From Qipengyuania oceanensis (GTDB lineage Bacteria > Pseudomonadota > Alphaproteobacteria > Sphingomonadales > Sphingomonadaceae), in the NCBI RefSeq assembly GCF_009827535.1, contig NZ_WTYN01000002.1, forward strand, positions 1 to 64,000: a stretch of DNA of 64,000 bases, read 5' to 3'. Within the stretch, counting starts at the first letter, position 1. The number at the start of each line of letters is the position of its first letter. A program made the position numbers and the translations under genes. Shown one piece after another: positions 29,118 through 38,936 of this stretch. Below the pieces are notes generated by a model. The model had not been told where the DNA came from. It did not search any database and worked only from the letters and a program-made list of their open reading frames with translations.

Positions 29118-30034
29118 ACCGCCTCGGGCTCGGCTCCGGCCCCGGCTCCGGCAAATCGGCGGCGCAGTTTAAGCCCGAGCCAGACCAGCAGCGCGAGCGG
29201 AATCGCGAGCGCCCCGAACAGGATCAGGCCCGCGATCACCGTGCCGAGGATCGCTCCGACCGAGCCGAGCGCATCGCGGATCGGATCCACGAATCCGCTC
29301 GCGGGTGGGGCGCCGGATTCGTAGGCGATATTGACCCGGCTGTAGGCGACGCGGGTCTTCATTTCCTCCAGCCAGCTCCTCGCCTGGTCGATCTCCTCGT
29401 TGACGCGGGCAACGCTGCGCTCCGCCTCGACCAGTTCGGCGACCGTGCCCCGCCGGGTCTGCAGCACCTCGAGCAACCGGTCGCGCAGGACCATTCGCGA
29501 ACGCAGCCGCGCCTCGGTATCGACGATCGCCTTCGACAGGTCCTCGCCCGCGATGGTCGCCCCGGTCGCCTCGGCCTCGACCGCCTGGGCAGCTTCGCCA
29601 AGCTTCGTGCCGAAACCGCGCGCCTTGTCCGAAACGACGGCCAGCTGGAGCGTGCCCCTGGTGTAATTGCCCGGCTCGCCGTCCTGGCTCATCGACAGGA
29701 TTCGGCATGCATACGGCCCCTGCGCCTCGCACATGTCGGCGTGCTTCTGCTGCAGCGTGGGGATGTCTTCGCCCGCCAGCCGGAAGCCGTAATCGAAAAC
29801 GTAGGCGATCTTCGGCAGCGAGACGGGAATGTCCGGGGCGGCGGAAATCGATCGCATTTCGCCGCTCGACGAGGCTTGCGTGTCCTCGTTTTCGGTCGAT
29901 TCGGTCATCGCCATGTCGGCGGTGGCGGCCTCTTCGCCGGAAACCTCGTAGGGGTCGCCAGTTTCCGAACATCCCGCCAGCAGCGCCAGTGCAGCCGCTC
30001 CGCCGAGCGCCATGCTTGTCATTGTCTTAGCCAT
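29114..30034 (-). CDS. DUF4349 domain lipoprotein
   Basis: A 306-residue lipoprotein with lipobox LLAGC (Cys22), an acidic Ser/Thr-rich linker, a long coiled-coil region (about residues 150-230) and a C-terminal membrane helix (ILGTVIAGLILFGALAIPLA) followed by a basic tail. This is the DUF4349 layout. The two membrane attachments, lipid and helix, suggest it is held at the periplasmic face. Function unknown. Confidence 0.82.
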   Translation of the reverse strand: MAKTMTSMALGGAAALALLAGCSETGDPYEVSGEEAATADMAMTESTENEDTQASSSGEMRSISAAPDIPVSLPKIAYVFDYGFRLAGEDIPTLQQKHADMCEAQGPYACRILSMSQDGEPGNYTRGTLQLAVVSDKARGFGTKLGEAAQAVEAEATGATIAGEDLSKAIVDTEARLRSRMVLRDRLLEVLQTRRGTVAELVEAERSVARVNEEIDQARSWLEEMKTRVAYSRVNIAYESGAPPASGFVDPIRDALGSVGAILGTVIAGLILFGALAIPLALLVWLGLKLRRRFAGAGAGAEPEAV

Positions 30035-30191
30035 ATTGCTTCCTCTCTTGCCTCAATTGCGCCAAAGTTTTGCCACATTCTCGCCATAATTAAGCCGCGA
30101 GGTCAAGTTCGGTTCCGCTGTCCTAGCTGATCGGGCAGTTTCACCAGGCTTTTGTGCGCGCCACTGTCCGCCAGAAAGAGGAGAGACGTGC

Positions 30192-30965
30192 ATGGCAATT
30201 CTCGACCAATTCGCGCTGGACGGTCAGGTCGCCGTCGTGACCGGGGCAGGCAAGGGCATCGGCCGCTCGATCGCCATCGGGTTGGCAGAGGCAGGGGCGG
30301 ACGTCGTGGTCGCTTCCCGCACCCAGGCCGATCTCGACACGGTCGCCGACGAAATCCGCGCAACCGGCCGCCGCGCACTCGCGGTGGCGAGCGATGCCAC
30401 CGACCGCTCAGCGCTCGAGGCACTCGCACAGGCCGCGATCGCGCAGTTCGGCAAGTTGGATATATGGGTGAACAATGCCGGCGGCATACCCGGCGGAACG
30501 CCCGATTACCTCACCCGGACGAGTGAAGAGAGCTTCGACGCGCAGATCGATCTCAACCTCAAGGCGGTGTGGATGGGTTCGACCGTGGCCGCGCGGGCGA
30601 TGGGCGAGGCAGGTGGCGCGATCGTCAACATCTCGTCGCGCGCAGCTTATGGTCCGCAAGTCAAGAACGGCCCGTACGGGGCGGCAAAAGCGGCGACCAA
30701 CAGTCTGACCGAGACACTCGGGTGGGAACTTGCCCCGACAATCCGGGTCAACGCTGTCGCGCCGGGCCCCATCCCGACCGAGAATTTCGACGACTGCATG
30801 GGCACGGACACCCAAGAAAAACGCGCGGCTCTCCTCAAGCACATCGGGATCCCGATGCGTCGATACGGAGAGCCGCGCGATATCGCGTCGGCAGTTGTGT
30901 TCCTCGCCTCGCCAGCGGCTAGCTGGATCACCGGTCAGTGCCTCTACGTCACTGGCGGGCGATGA
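30192..30965 (+). CDS. Short-chain dehydrogenase/reductase
   Basis: A 257-residue classical SDR. It has the cofactor motif TGAGKGIG, NNAGG, the Ser in NISSRAAYG and YGAAK for the catalytic Tyr-Lys pair. The Arg in VASRTQAD after the second strand suggests NADP preference. Substrate not determined. It is preceded by GAGGAGAG and followed by the convergent DJ-1 family gene. Confidence 0.88.
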   Translation: MAILDQFALDGQVAVVTGAGKGIGRSIAIGLAEAGADVVVASRTQADLDTVADEIRATGRRALAVASDATDRSALEALAQAAIAQFGKLDIWVNNAGGIPGGTPDYLTRTSEESFDAQIDLNLKAVWMGSTVAARAMGEAGGAIVNISSRAAYGPQVKNGPYGAAKAATNSLTETLGWELAPTIRVNAVAPGPIPTENFDDCMGTDTQEKRAALLKHIGIPMRRYGEPRDIASAVVFLASPAASWITGQCLYVTGGR

Positions 30966-30977
30966 AACATGTGGTGA

Positions 30978-31529
30978 TCAGGCGGTTTCCATCTCGCGCT
31001 TTTCCGCGCTTTCGCCGAGCATTTCGATCAGCGCCTTACTGAAGGCGGGGATGTCTTCCGGCTTGCGGCTCGTGATGAGATTGCCATCGACCGAGACTTC
31101 CTGGTCGACGACCTTGGCACCGGCATTGGTGAGGTCCGTGCGGATCGAGGGCCAACCCGTCACCGTGCGGCCGTTGACGAGATTCGCTTCGGCGAGCAGC
31201 CAAGGCGCGTGGCAGATCGCGGCGATCGGCTTGCCCGCGCTGTCGAACTGGCGGATCAGGTCGATGACCTTGTCATTCATGCGAAGAATGTCCGGGTTCA
31301 TCTGTCCGCCGGGCAGCAGAAGTGCGTCGTAATCGCCGACAGCGACCTCGTCGACGGTCAGGTCGACCGCAACGCTTTCGCCCCAATCCTTCTGATCCCA
31401 GCCCTTGATCTCTCCGTCTTCGAGGCTGGCTACGGTCGTTTCGAAACCCTGGTTGTCGAGGTTCTTGCGCGGCTTCATCAGCTCGCTCTGTTCGAAGCCG
31501 TCGGTGGCGATAATCAGTACGCGTTTCAT
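30978..31529 (-). CDS. DJ-1/PfpI family protein
   Basis: A 183-residue single-domain protein. The nucleophile elbow is AICHAPWLL with Cys106, and Glu13 in the GFEQSE stretch is the usual partner. It is closest in pattern to YhbO/PfpI-type stress proteins, which have been described as deglycase or glyoxalase-like enzymes; which activity applies is unknown. AGGAGT precedes ATG 31529. Confidence 0.9.
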   Translation of the reverse strand: MKRVLIIATDGFEQSELMKPRKNLDNQGFETTVASLEDGEIKGWDQKDWGESVAVDLTVDEVAVGDYDALLLPGGQMNPDILRMNDKVIDLIRQFDSAGKPIAAICHAPWLLAEANLVNGRTVTGWPSIRTDLTNAGAKVVDQEVSVDGNLITSRKPEDIPAFSKALIEMLGESAEKREMETA

Positions 31530-31625
31530 GGGTAACTCCTTATTTCGTGTTACCCGTTCAATGCGTGGGGACAGCAGACCGTTCCGCCCTGTTAGCCGAG
31601 CTGTTGCGGTGATAGGGCGAGCCGC

Positions 31626-33926
31626 ATGGCAGTCCTTGAAGACGAAAAAGATCCGTTCGACGCGATCGTTGATGCGCCCTTCGATTCCGCGCTCGAGGAG
31701 CGCTATCTTGTCTATGCTCTCAGCACGATTACGGCGCGCTCGCTGCCCGACCTGCGCGACGGGTTGAAGCCGGTCCACCGCCGCCTGTTGTGGACGATGC
31801 GGCAATTGAAGCTCGATCCAACCAACACTTTCAAGAAGTCCGCCCGCGTGGTCGGCGAGGTGATCGGCAAGTACCACCCCCACGGCGATACCGCGGCTTA
31901 CGATGCGATGGTCCGCCTCGCGCAGGATTTCTCGCTCCGCTATCCGCTGGTCGAAGGGCAGGGCAACTTCGGCAATATCGACGGCGATAACGCGGCGGCC
32001 TATCGCTACACCGAGGCGCGACTGACCAAGACGGCGATGCAGCTCATGGCCGGGCTCGACGAAGGCACGGTCGACTTCATCCCGACCTACAACGGCGAGG
32101 AGGAAGAGCCCGACATCATGCCCGGGCTGTTCCCGAACCTGCTTGCCAACGGGGCGAGCGGGATCGCGGTCGGCATGGCCACCAGCATCCCCAGCCACAA
32201 TGTCTCCGAGGTGATCGATGCGACGCTCGAGCTGATCGACAATCCGCACGTCGAACACGCCCGATTGATGGAGCTGTTCCAGGGGCCCGACTTTGCCACC
32301 GGCGGGCTCGTCGTCGACAGTGCGCAGAGCATTTCGCAAGCCTACGAGACTGGTCGCGGCAGCTTCCGTCTGCGCGGCCGTTTCCATGCCGCCGAAGCCG
32401 AGAAGGCGGAGGATCGCGAGGCCGGGATCGAGCGGCTGAAGGGTGGCGGCTACCAGCTGGTCATTTCCGAGATTCCCTACCAGGTCGCCAAGGGCAAGCT
32501 GATCGAGCAGATCGCGCAGGCGATCGCCGACAGGAAGCTGCCGATCCTGGAAGACGTGCGCGACGAAAGCGACGAGCAGGTCCGCATCGTGCTGGTGCCG
32601 CGCAGCCGCAACGTTGATCCCGAACTGCTCAAGGAATCGCTCTACAAGCTGACCGATCTGGAAACGCGCTTCGGCCTCAACCTCAATGTCCTCGATGCGA
32701 CCCGCACCCCGATGGTCATGGGGCTGAAGGAATTGCTGGAGCACTGGGTCCGCAGCCAAATCGACATCCTGCAACGGCGCAGCCTGCACCGGCTCGACCA
32801 GATCGCCCGGCGGCTGGAACTGGTCGAAGGCTACATCATCGCCTTCCTCAACCTCGACCGGGTGATCGAGATCATCCGCACCGAGGACGAGCCCAAGCAG
32901 GTGATGATGGCCGAATTCAGCCTGACCGACCGGCAGGCCGAAGCGATCCTCAACATGCGCCTGCGCTCCTTGCGCAAGCTGGAAGAAATGCAGCTGCGCG
33001 GCGAGAAGGACGACCTGCTCGCCGAACAAGAGGAACTGCAGAAGCTGCTCGACAGCCCGGCGCGCCAGCGCACCCGCCTCAAGCGCGATCTCAAGTCGCT
33101 GCAGAAGGACTATGCGCTCGATACCCCGCTCGGCGCGCGGCGGACGACCATTGCGGAAGCGGCCCCGGTGGTCGAATTCAGCATGGACGCGATGATCGAG
33201 AAGGAGCCGGTGACGGTCATCCTTTCGAAGAAGGGCTGGATCCGAGCCGCCAAGGGCCACGTCGATCTGGGCGAGGATGGCTGCGGCGACTTCAAGTACA
33301 AGGAGGGGGACGAGCACGCCTTCGCGCTGCATGTCCAGACGACCGACAAGCTGCTGGTCGCTGCCGACGACGGCCGGTTCTTCACGGTTGGTGCCGACAA
33401 GCTGCCTGGCGCGCGCGGCTTCGGCGAACCGCTGCGCAACACGCTCGACATCGATGCCGAGGCCGAAATCGTCGCGCTGGTGCCGCATGGCGACAAGCGT
33501 CGCCTGCTGCTGGTGGCTTCGACCGGCAAGGGCTTCGTCGCCAACACGACCGACCTTCTCGCCGAAACCCGCAAAGGGCGCCAGGTCGTCAACCTGAAGG
33601 GCGACGCGAAGCTGGTGGTCGTCTATCCGATCGCCGAAACCGACGATCACGTCGCAGCGGTCGGCGACAACCGGAAGCTGGTCGTCTTCAATCTCGAGGA
33701 AGTGCCCGAACTGGGGCGCGGGCAGGGCGTTACCTTGCAGCGCTATCGCGATGGCGGGCTTGCCGATGCGCGGACCTTCCGGCTGGAAGACGGCTTGTCC
33801 TGGAGGATGGGCGGCAAGGGCGACCGGACGCGGACCGAGAGCGACATCTGGCAGTGGAAGGTGGCGCGCGGAGGCGCCGGACGGTTGCCGCCGCAGGGAT
33901 TCCCGCGGGACAACAGGTTCGGATAA
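31626..33926 (+). CDS. parC: DNA topoisomerase IV subunit A
   Basis: A 766-residue type IIA topoisomerase subunit that decatenates replicated chromosomes with ParE. The winged-helix segment has [12 protein letters not shown] (residues 84-95) and the catalytic Tyr is Y128 in AYRYTEARL. The coiled-coil gate and a six-bladed C-terminal pinwheel (repeats around [29 protein letters not shown]) follow. The quinolone-region positions are Thr89 and Asp93, where E. coli ParC has Ser80 and Glu84. ParC rather than GyrA is inferred from the lack of a clear GyrA box. Confidence 0.93.
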   Translation: MAVLEDEKDPFDAIVDAPFDSALEERYLVYALSTITARSLPDLRDGLKPVHRRLLWTMRQLKLDPTNTFKKSARVVGEVIGKYHPHGDTAAYDAMVRLAQDFSLRYPLVEGQGNFGNIDGDNAAAYRYTEARLTKTAMQLMAGLDEGTVDFIPTYNGEEEEPDIMPGLFPNLLANGASGIAVGMATSIPSHNVSEVIDATLELIDNPHVEHARLMELFQGPDFATGGLVVDSAQSISQAYETGRGSFRLRGRFHAAEAEKAEDREAGIERLKGGGYQLVISEIPYQVAKGKLIEQIAQAIADRKLPILEDVRDESDEQVRIVLVPRSRNVDPELLKESLYKLTDLETRFGLNLNVLDATRTPMVMGLKELLEHWVRSQIDILQRRSLHRLDQIARRLELVEGYIIAFLNLDRVIEIIRTEDEPKQVMMAEFSLTDRQAEAILNMRLRSLRKLEEMQLRGEKDDLLAEQEELQKLLDSPARQRTRLKRDLKSLQKDYALDTPLGARRTTIAEAAPVVEFSMDAMIEKEPVTVILSKKGWIRAAKGHVDLGEDGCGDFKYKEGDEHAFALHVQTTDKLLVAADDGRFFTVGADKLPGARGFGEPLRNTLDIDAEAEIVALVPHGDKRRLLLVASTGKGFVANTTDLLAETRKGRQVVNLKGDAKLVVVYPIAETDDHVAAVGDNRKLVVFNLEEVPELGRGQGVTLQRYRDGGLADARTFRLEDGLSWRMGGKGDRTRTESDIWQWKVARGGAGRLPPQGFPRDNRFG

Positions 33927-33931
33927 CGAAA

Positions 33932-33961
33932 AAGGCCGGAGGATCACTCCTCCGGCCTTTC
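33932..33961. terminator. Bidirectional terminator after parC
   Basis: A perfect 13-base stem (AAAGGCCGGAGGA / TCCTCCGGCCTTT) with a TCAC loop, A-rich before and T-rich after. It lies between the convergent parC and the 33982 gene. Confidence 0.9.
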
Positions 33962-33981
33962 TTGCTCGAATGATGCCAGGC

Positions 33982-34503
33982 TCAGCTCGCTGCGTCTGCC
34001 GCCGGCGCTGCAGCGGCTACTGCCTGCTCGATCTGCTCGACCGTGAACAGCGCCATCAACTGCCCGTTGGCGTCGACCGCGAAATGTTCGCGCTTCAGGG
34101 CGACCGGGCCTTCGGCCAGGGCAACGATCACGTCGTCGCCATCGACGCTGTCGATCACGCCGAGCGGCGCACCCTTGGCGCTGACCACCGCCGCGCTCGC
34201 GACGAGTGCGGCATCGCGCTTGGCGTGGGCGGCGGCGACCTGCTCGTCCATCATCTGGTCGATCTGCGCCTTGGTAACGGTGATCGTCGGGCCGGTTTCA
34301 CCCTTGCCGAAACTGTCGACTGCCAGCGGAACCTTGTGCTTGCCCGTGTCGAGGACGACCTGGCCGTCGGCGACAGTCTCGATGGTGCCGACCGTGTTGC
34401 CTTCCGGTCCGGTAACGGTTGCGCCCGCGACGACCTGGTCGTTGGCGAGAGCGGGAGCGGCGGCAAGCGCTGCTGCGGCAATAGCGAGTTTCGCGATTTT
34501 CAT
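33982..34503 (-). CDS. Exported protein with duplicated PRC-barrel-like repeats
   Basis: A 173-residue periplasmic protein with a signal peptide (MKIAKLAIAAAALAAAPALA). Two similar beta-rich units are seen: GNTVGTIETVADGQVVLDTG with KVPLAVDSFG, and GAPLGVIDSVDGDDVIVALA with PVALKREHFAVDANG, joined by a helical segment (QIDQMMDEQVAAAHAKRDAAL). The pattern resembles tandem PRC-barrels; this is by eye. The tail is Ala-rich. No neighbour hints at a role. Confidence 0.7.
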   Translation of the reverse strand: MKIAKLAIAAAALAAAPALANDQVVAGATVTGPEGNTVGTIETVADGQVVLDTGKHKVPLAVDSFGKGETGPTITVTKAQIDQMMDEQVAAAHAKRDAALVASAAVVSAKGAPLGVIDSVDGDDVIVALAEGPVALKREHFAVDANGQLMALFTVEQIEQAVAAAAPAADAAS

Positions 34504-34755
34504 TCGGTGACTCCTGTTCGGTTCAAAAGGTGCGCTCCCCCCACACGCGAAAGCGCGCGCCCAGCAGGAGTGCGTTAAAATGTCTGCGCGAGTGACCGCG
34601 AGGCCGGCGATTGCCCGCTTCAGGAGCGATCATGCGCGAATGCCGCGCCAAGGCGCGACGGGTTTGCTTATCCAAGACCGATCGGTCGAAGCAACCCCTG
34701 TGCCAAGTTTTTAGCGGCGCGCGGCTGAAGCGAAGCTGAAGCGGAGCCTTCGCTG

Positions 34756-35943
34756 TCAGCTTTCGTCGCGGGTCTGCAACAACTCGTCGTCAAGCATGGC
34801 CTCGACCGCCTTGCGGCCAGGGAATCCTGCCTCGATCCACCGGCGTTCGACTGCCTGGAGGATCCGCGCGACTTCCGGCCCCTTGCCGACGCCGCGGGCG
34901 ACGATCTCGCCTCCCTTCAGCGGCAGTTCCGGCAGTTCCCATCCGTCGAGTGGACTGGTGCTCGCACCCAGCAGCAGCAACCGATCGGTCGCACAGGCTA
35001 GCCCTTCGCGATAGGCGAGACCCCGTGGGTCGGCTGGATCGTCCGACGTTCGCGCGGCGACACAGCCAAGGCGCGCGCGCTGGCTGCGAGACAGGCGCAG
35101 GCGCGCTGCGACCTGCTCGGCGACGGGCGGAAGCGCGGGGAGGAGAGCGGCGAGCCGGCGCATGGCATCGGGCTGGACATCCTGGCGGCTTTCTTCCGCA
35201 ACAAGAGCCGCCAGCGCCGCGACTTCGCGTGCGCTGGCTTCCGGCAAGACGACCTGCAGCACGCCCAGTGTCCGCATTCGCGCGACGGTGGCCGATGGAT
35301 CGGTCAGGGCAAGCAGGTTCTGTAATTCCCAGCCGACCCGCTCACGCGAAAGGCCGCGCAAGCCCTCGGCAAGATCCTTGCAGGCATCCTCCGCATCGGC
35401 ATCCAGCTGCGAGCCGAATCGCGCCTGGAACCGGAAATAGCGCAGGAGGCGCAGGTAATCCTCGCGGATGCGCTCGCGAGCATCGCCGATGAAGCGGACG
35501 CGCCGTGCCGCCAGATCGTCCAGGCCGCCGAAATAATCGTGGATCTCGAGCGTCTCAGGGTCGGCATAGAGCGCGTTGATGGTGAAATCGCGTCGGGCCG
35601 CATCGTCGCGCCATTCCTGTGCGAACTCGACCGTCGCACGCCGTCCATCGGTCTCGACATCCTTGCGCAGCGTGGTGATCTCGACGTTTCCGCCCTCGAC
35701 GATCGCGGTGATCGTGCCGTGCTCGATCCCGGTCGGTGCCGTGCGTATGCCGGCCTTGGTGCAGGCGGCAATGACCTCCTGCGGGGAAAGCGGGGTCGCC
35801 GCGTCGATGTCGTGCACCGGGCTGCCGAGCAGCGTGTCGCGCACGGCACCGCCGACCCAGCGCACCTTGCCGTGACCCAGGGCGTCCACCAGTGCCGCGA
35901 GTTCTTCTCGCCCGGTCCATTCGGCGGCGGGCAGCCTTGCCAT
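34756..35943 (-). CDS. cca: CCA tRNA nucleotidyltransferase/poly(A) polymerase family
   Basis: A 395-residue class II nucleotidyltransferase. It has VRWVGGAVRDTLLG, the metal-binding DIDAAT, RRDFTINALY and the RFIGDARERIREDYLRLLRYFRF signature. It should add or repair CCA ends, although the tRNA-Val here has an encoded CCA. A PcnB-like role cannot be excluded. ATG 35943 lies 2 bases after the Nudix stop, in the operon DUF1285-Nudix-cca. Confidence 0.9.
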   Translation of the reverse strand: MARLPAAEWTGREELAALVDALGHGKVRWVGGAVRDTLLGSPVHDIDAATPLSPQEVIAACTKAGIRTAPTGIEHGTITAIVEGGNVEITTLRKDVETDGRRATVEFAQEWRDDAARRDFTINALYADPETLEIHDYFGGLDDLAARRVRFIGDARERIREDYLRLLRYFRFQARFGSQLDADAEDACKDLAEGLRGLSRERVGWELQNLLALTDPSATVARMRTLGVLQVVLPEASAREVAALAALVAEESRQDVQPDAMRRLAALLPALPPVAEQVAARLRLSRSQRARLGCVAARTSDDPADPRGLAYREGLACATDRLLLLGASTSPLDGWELPELPLKGGEIVARGVGKGPEVARILQAVERRWIEAGFPGRKAVEAMLDDELLQTRDES

Positions 35944-35945
35944 TG

Positions 35946-36551
35946 TCAGCGCTCCACCAGTTCGTGCCAGGCGAGACGGCGCGAAAGATTGGCGATGATC
36001 GCGGCAGTCACGCCCCAGATGCGGAAACCTTCGTAGTGCATCTCGAGATACTCGCGCTCGGCGCCTTTCCACCACACCGAATTGGTTTTCCAGTTCTCCC
36101 GCAGCATCAGGTGCGCGAGCGGGACCTCGAACCATGCTTCGACCTCTCCCGGATTGGGAACGAGTGGCAAATCGGGAGGGATGATGCCCAGCACCGGGGT
36201 TATGTCGAAACCGGTTCCGGTCTGGTAGCGGTCGGTGCTCCCGATGACGCGAACGTCGGCAGGACGCATCTCGAGCTCTTCATGCGCCTCCCGCAATGCT
36301 GCCGTGATCGCGTCCTCCCCGGGATCGAGCTTCCCCCCGGGGAAAGCGACCTGACCAGGGTGGTCGCGCATCTGCGTGGGTCGCTGGGTGAGGATGACGC
36401 CGGGTTCCGCGCGCTCGGTCACCGCGATCAACACGGCCGCGTCGGCCGTCCGGTCGAGGTCGGCAAAGCGTGCATCTGTCAGCAGGTCGGGAATGTCCTC
36501 GCGGTGTCCATGGTGGAACAGGTGCGAGAGGCGATCGAACAGCGCGCTCAT
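35946..36551 (-). CDS. Nudix hydrolase, CoA pyrophosphatase-like
   Basis: A 201-residue Nudix protein. The box is AFPGGKLDPGEDAITAALRE followed by AHEELEM, and the flanking QRPTQMRDHPGQ is the NudL/CoA-diphosphatase signature. It likely cleaves CoA or related dinucleotides. ATG 36551 overlaps the DUF1285 stop by 4 bases. Confidence 0.9.
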   Translation of the reverse strand: MSALFDRLSHLFHHGHREDIPDLLTDARFADLDRTADAAVLIAVTERAEPGVILTQRPTQMRDHPGQVAFPGGKLDPGEDAITAALREAHEELEMRPADVRVIGSTDRYQTGTGFDITPVLGIIPPDLPLVPNPGEVEAWFEVPLAHLMLRENWKTNSVWWKGAEREYLEMHYEGFRIWGVTAAIIANLSRRLAWHELVER

Positions 36552-37108
36552 GGCGGCGTCAGCGGGAAGTTCTCGCCCTGGCTGGTCACTGCCCAGCCAT
36601 CGGCCTCGCTGCCACCCTGCGCGATCGCGATTTCGACCAGTTGCGCCCAGGTACTGCGGTTCAGCCGGGCTTCGCAGCCACGCCGGACCATGACGTAGCA
36701 AGCCGGCTCTTCCGGCGTGCCCGCAACGCGGATCGGGTGTTCCGGACCGGCCAGAACCAGGTCGTCGGTATTCAGGCGAAAGGCCAGCGCACCGTCACGC
36801 TCGGTCACGTCGGTCGCGATGAAGCAGGCATCCTCGACCTCGATGGTCAGCCGCTCGAACGGCGTGACCAGCCAGTGCTGCCCGTCCGCATCGCACGTGA
36901 GCAGGCCCGAAACGGCGCGGACCATTGCGCCGCGGGTGACGGGCGATCCGTCGTGGTACCAGGTGCCGTCGGCGGCAATCCGCATCCCGCTGTCGCCATC
37001 CTGCTGCGGAGCCCAGCCTTCGACCGGGGGCAGCTTGCGCTGGGCGACCAGGTCGGCGATTTGCGCCAGCGTCATGCCGGCGAGTTCTGGTGGAGGTTCG
37101 TAAGGCAT
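36548..37108 (-). CDS. DUF1285 domain protein
   Basis: A 186-residue cytoplasmic protein of the DUF1285 family, with GMRIAADGTWYHDGSPVTR, WLVTPFERLTIEVEDACF and a C-terminal RLNRSTWAQLVEIA block. The family has two small beta domains and no assigned activity. It heads the operon with the Nudix and cca genes, separated by 20 bases from the GNAT gene upstream. Confidence 0.82.
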   Translation of the reverse strand: MPYEPPPELAGMTLAQIADLVAQRKLPPVEGWAPQQDGDSGMRIAADGTWYHDGSPVTRGAMVRAVSGLLTCDADGQHWLVTPFERLTIEVEDACFIATDVTERDGALAFRLNTDDLVLAGPEHPIRVAGTPEEPACYVMVRRGCEARLNRSTWAQLVEIAIAQGGSEADGWAVTSQGENFPLTPP

Positions 37109-37128
37109 CTGCGGCGTGCGATGCCAGA

Positions 37129-37668
37129 TCAGCTATCGCTCGCCAAGTGCGGCGACCACGGGCCGAGCATCCCTTCCACCGGCAAGACGCCGGGATTGTA
37201 GCTGCGCACGAGCAATCTCGCGAGATCGTAGGGGCCGGGGCAATGCCACTTGCCGGTATGTACCGCGGAGAAGCCCCAGCGCCCGTAATAGGATTCGTCC
37301 CCGATGAGCACTTGCGGCATCGGCATCGAGCCTTCGTCCACCCCGCTATCGATAGCACCGAGCGAGGCGGCGACCAGCGCCTTGCCGTAGCCTTCACCCT
37401 GGAGCCCGGGGACGACCGCCACCGGACCGACCATCACCAGCGGATGGCGACGCCCCTCCGGATCGGTGAGCGCGACCGGCCAGCACTGGATCGTGCCGAC
37501 CAGCAGGTCGTCGTCGTCCAGCGCGGCAAAACTCAAACCCTCGAGCCAGTCCATTCCATCGCGGATACGATAGGCGGTACGCGCATGACGGTCGGGCCCG
37601 AAGGCGTCGTCGAGCAGTTGCTCGACCAGGGCGGGTTCGACCTGGGACAGAGGAATGAGCGTGGGCAT
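37129..37668 (-). CDS. GNAT family N-acetyltransferase, YhbS-like
   Basis: A 179-residue acetyltransferase. The acetyl-CoA site is VGPVAVVPGLQGEGYGKALV (motif A, R/Q-x-x-G-x-G/A). The following VLIGDESYYGRWGF is typical of the YhbS/PA4866 group. Substrate unknown. It may be first gene of the leftward DUF1285-Nudix-cca group. Confidence 0.87.
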   Translation of the reverse strand: MPTLIPLSQVEPALVEQLLDDAFGPDRHARTAYRIRDGMDWLEGLSFAALDDDDLLVGTIQCWPVALTDPEGRRHPLVMVGPVAVVPGLQGEGYGKALVAASLGAIDSGVDEGSMPMPQVLIGDESYYGRWGFSAVHTGKWHCPGPYDLARLLVRSYNPGVLPVEGMLGPWSPHLASDS

Positions 37669-37730
37669 AGGCGCCGCGCCGATATGCGGGTGCGATGGCG
37701 AAGTCGATCAACTTCGCATTGCCGCCGCGC

Positions 37731-38936
37731 TTATCTGGCTTTGGTCAGCTTCAGGAGGCGGCCCTTCTCGCCATCCTCGATCACCCAGAGCGAACCGTCC
37801 GGTCCCTGTGCGATGTCGCGCAGTCTCTCGGGAAATTCGTAGCGCGATTCTTCCTTGGCCGAGTTCTTGTCGGCAGCGAAGCTGACGCGGCTGATCGAGG
37901 TGGTCCGCAGGTTTGCAACCAGCGCCTGTCCGCGCCAGTCGGCGAACATAGCCCCTGTGTAGAAGATCATGTCCCCGGGAGCGATAACGGGCGTCCAGTA
38001 GATCACCGGCTTGGTGAAACCGTCATCCGGCGAGTGGTTCGGGATTTTCGAACCGTCGTAATTGTCGCCGTTGCTGCGGACGGGCCAGCCATAATTCTCG
38101 CCCGGTTCGATCCGGTTGATCTCGTCACCGCCCGCGGGGCCGTGCTCCAGATTGAACAGTTGCCCATCCGGGTCGAACGCGAGGCCGAGCGTGTTGCGAT
38201 GACCATATGACCAGACCTGGTCGGTGGGCGTGCCGCGGTCGGAGAACGGGTTGCCAGCCGCGGGCGTGCCGTCGAGGTTCAGGCGGACGATCGTGCCGAG
38301 ATTGTTCGACAGGTCCTGCGCAGGGTCCTGTTTCTGCCGCTCGCCGCTGGAGACGAAGAGGTATCGTCCATCGGGAGAAAAGGCGATGCGGTGCGAGTAA
38401 TGTCCGCGGCCGGTCACCTTGGGTGCCTGCCGCCAGATGATGCGCAGGTCGCTGATCGCGCAGCGGTCCTGGTCCTGGCACGCAAGATTGCCGCGCCCGA
38501 CGACCGCACCGCGCGTGTCGCCGTCACCGGCCTCGACCCAGCTGAGATAAACCGTCTTGCTCGACGCGTAGTCAGGCGCGAACACGAAATCGCCCAAGCC
38601 GCCCTGGCCACCATAATCGACCCTGGGCAAGCCGCTGACCGTTCCGGTTCTGCCGGTGCGAGGCTGGAAGAACTTCATCGTGCCGGCTTTTTCCGTGATG
38701 AACACGTTGCCGGTCCCTGGCTCGATGGCCAGCGCCCATGGCTCTGCGAAGCGCCCGAAGCTGGCGGCGGCGAAGGGGGAGGTTTTCTGAAGCTCGATGC
38801 TTTCGCCACCCGTGGCGGTCGCGGGCGAGGGGGTCGAGGTGGTAGTCGCCTCGCTATCCCCGGCTCCGGTCGGTCCGCAGCTTGCGAGCACGAGGGCGAT
38901 GGGGGATAGGGCGATGCCGAGGATCGATGTCTGCAT
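37731..38936 (-). CDS. PQQ-dependent sugar dehydrogenase-like lipoprotein
   Basis: A 401-residue beta-propeller of the soluble glucose dehydrogenase/Yli-type aldose dehydrogenase family. It has a lipobox (VLASC at Cys20), then ALAIEPGTGNVFITEKAG, HYSHRIAFSPDG (catalytic His region), WSYGHRNTLGLAF and NLEHGPAGGDEINRI. It would oxidise an aldose or related compound in the periplasm using PQQ. The ATG at 38936 shares its bases with the rnhB ATG on the opposite strand. Confidence 0.88.
   Translation of the reverse strand: MQTSILGIALSPIALVLASCGPTGAGDSEATTTSTPSPATATGGESIELQKTSPFAAASFGRFAEPWALAIEPGTGNVFITEKAGTMKFFQPRTGRTGTVSGLPRVDYGGQGGLGDFVFAPDYASSKTVYLSWVEAGDGDTRGAVVGRGNLACQDQDRCAISDLRIIWRQAPKVTGRGHYSHRIAFSPDGRYLFVSSGERQKQDPAQDLSNNLGTIVRLNLDGTPAAGNPFSDRGTPTDQVWSYGHRNTLGLAFDPDGQLFNLEHGPAGGDEINRIEPGENYGWPVRSNGDNYDGSKIPNHSPDDGFTKPVIYWTPVIAPGDMIFYTGAMFADWRGQALVANLRTTSISRVSFAADKNSAKEESRYEFPERLRDIAQGPDGSLWVIEDGEKGRLLKLTKAR

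Noticed and set aside
30978-33947. Very long minus-strand frame (989 codons) opposite parC
   Set aside because: Only the last 183 codons, the DJ-1/PfpI protein from 31529, are real. The rest mirrors parC, a normal effect of GC-rich third positions.
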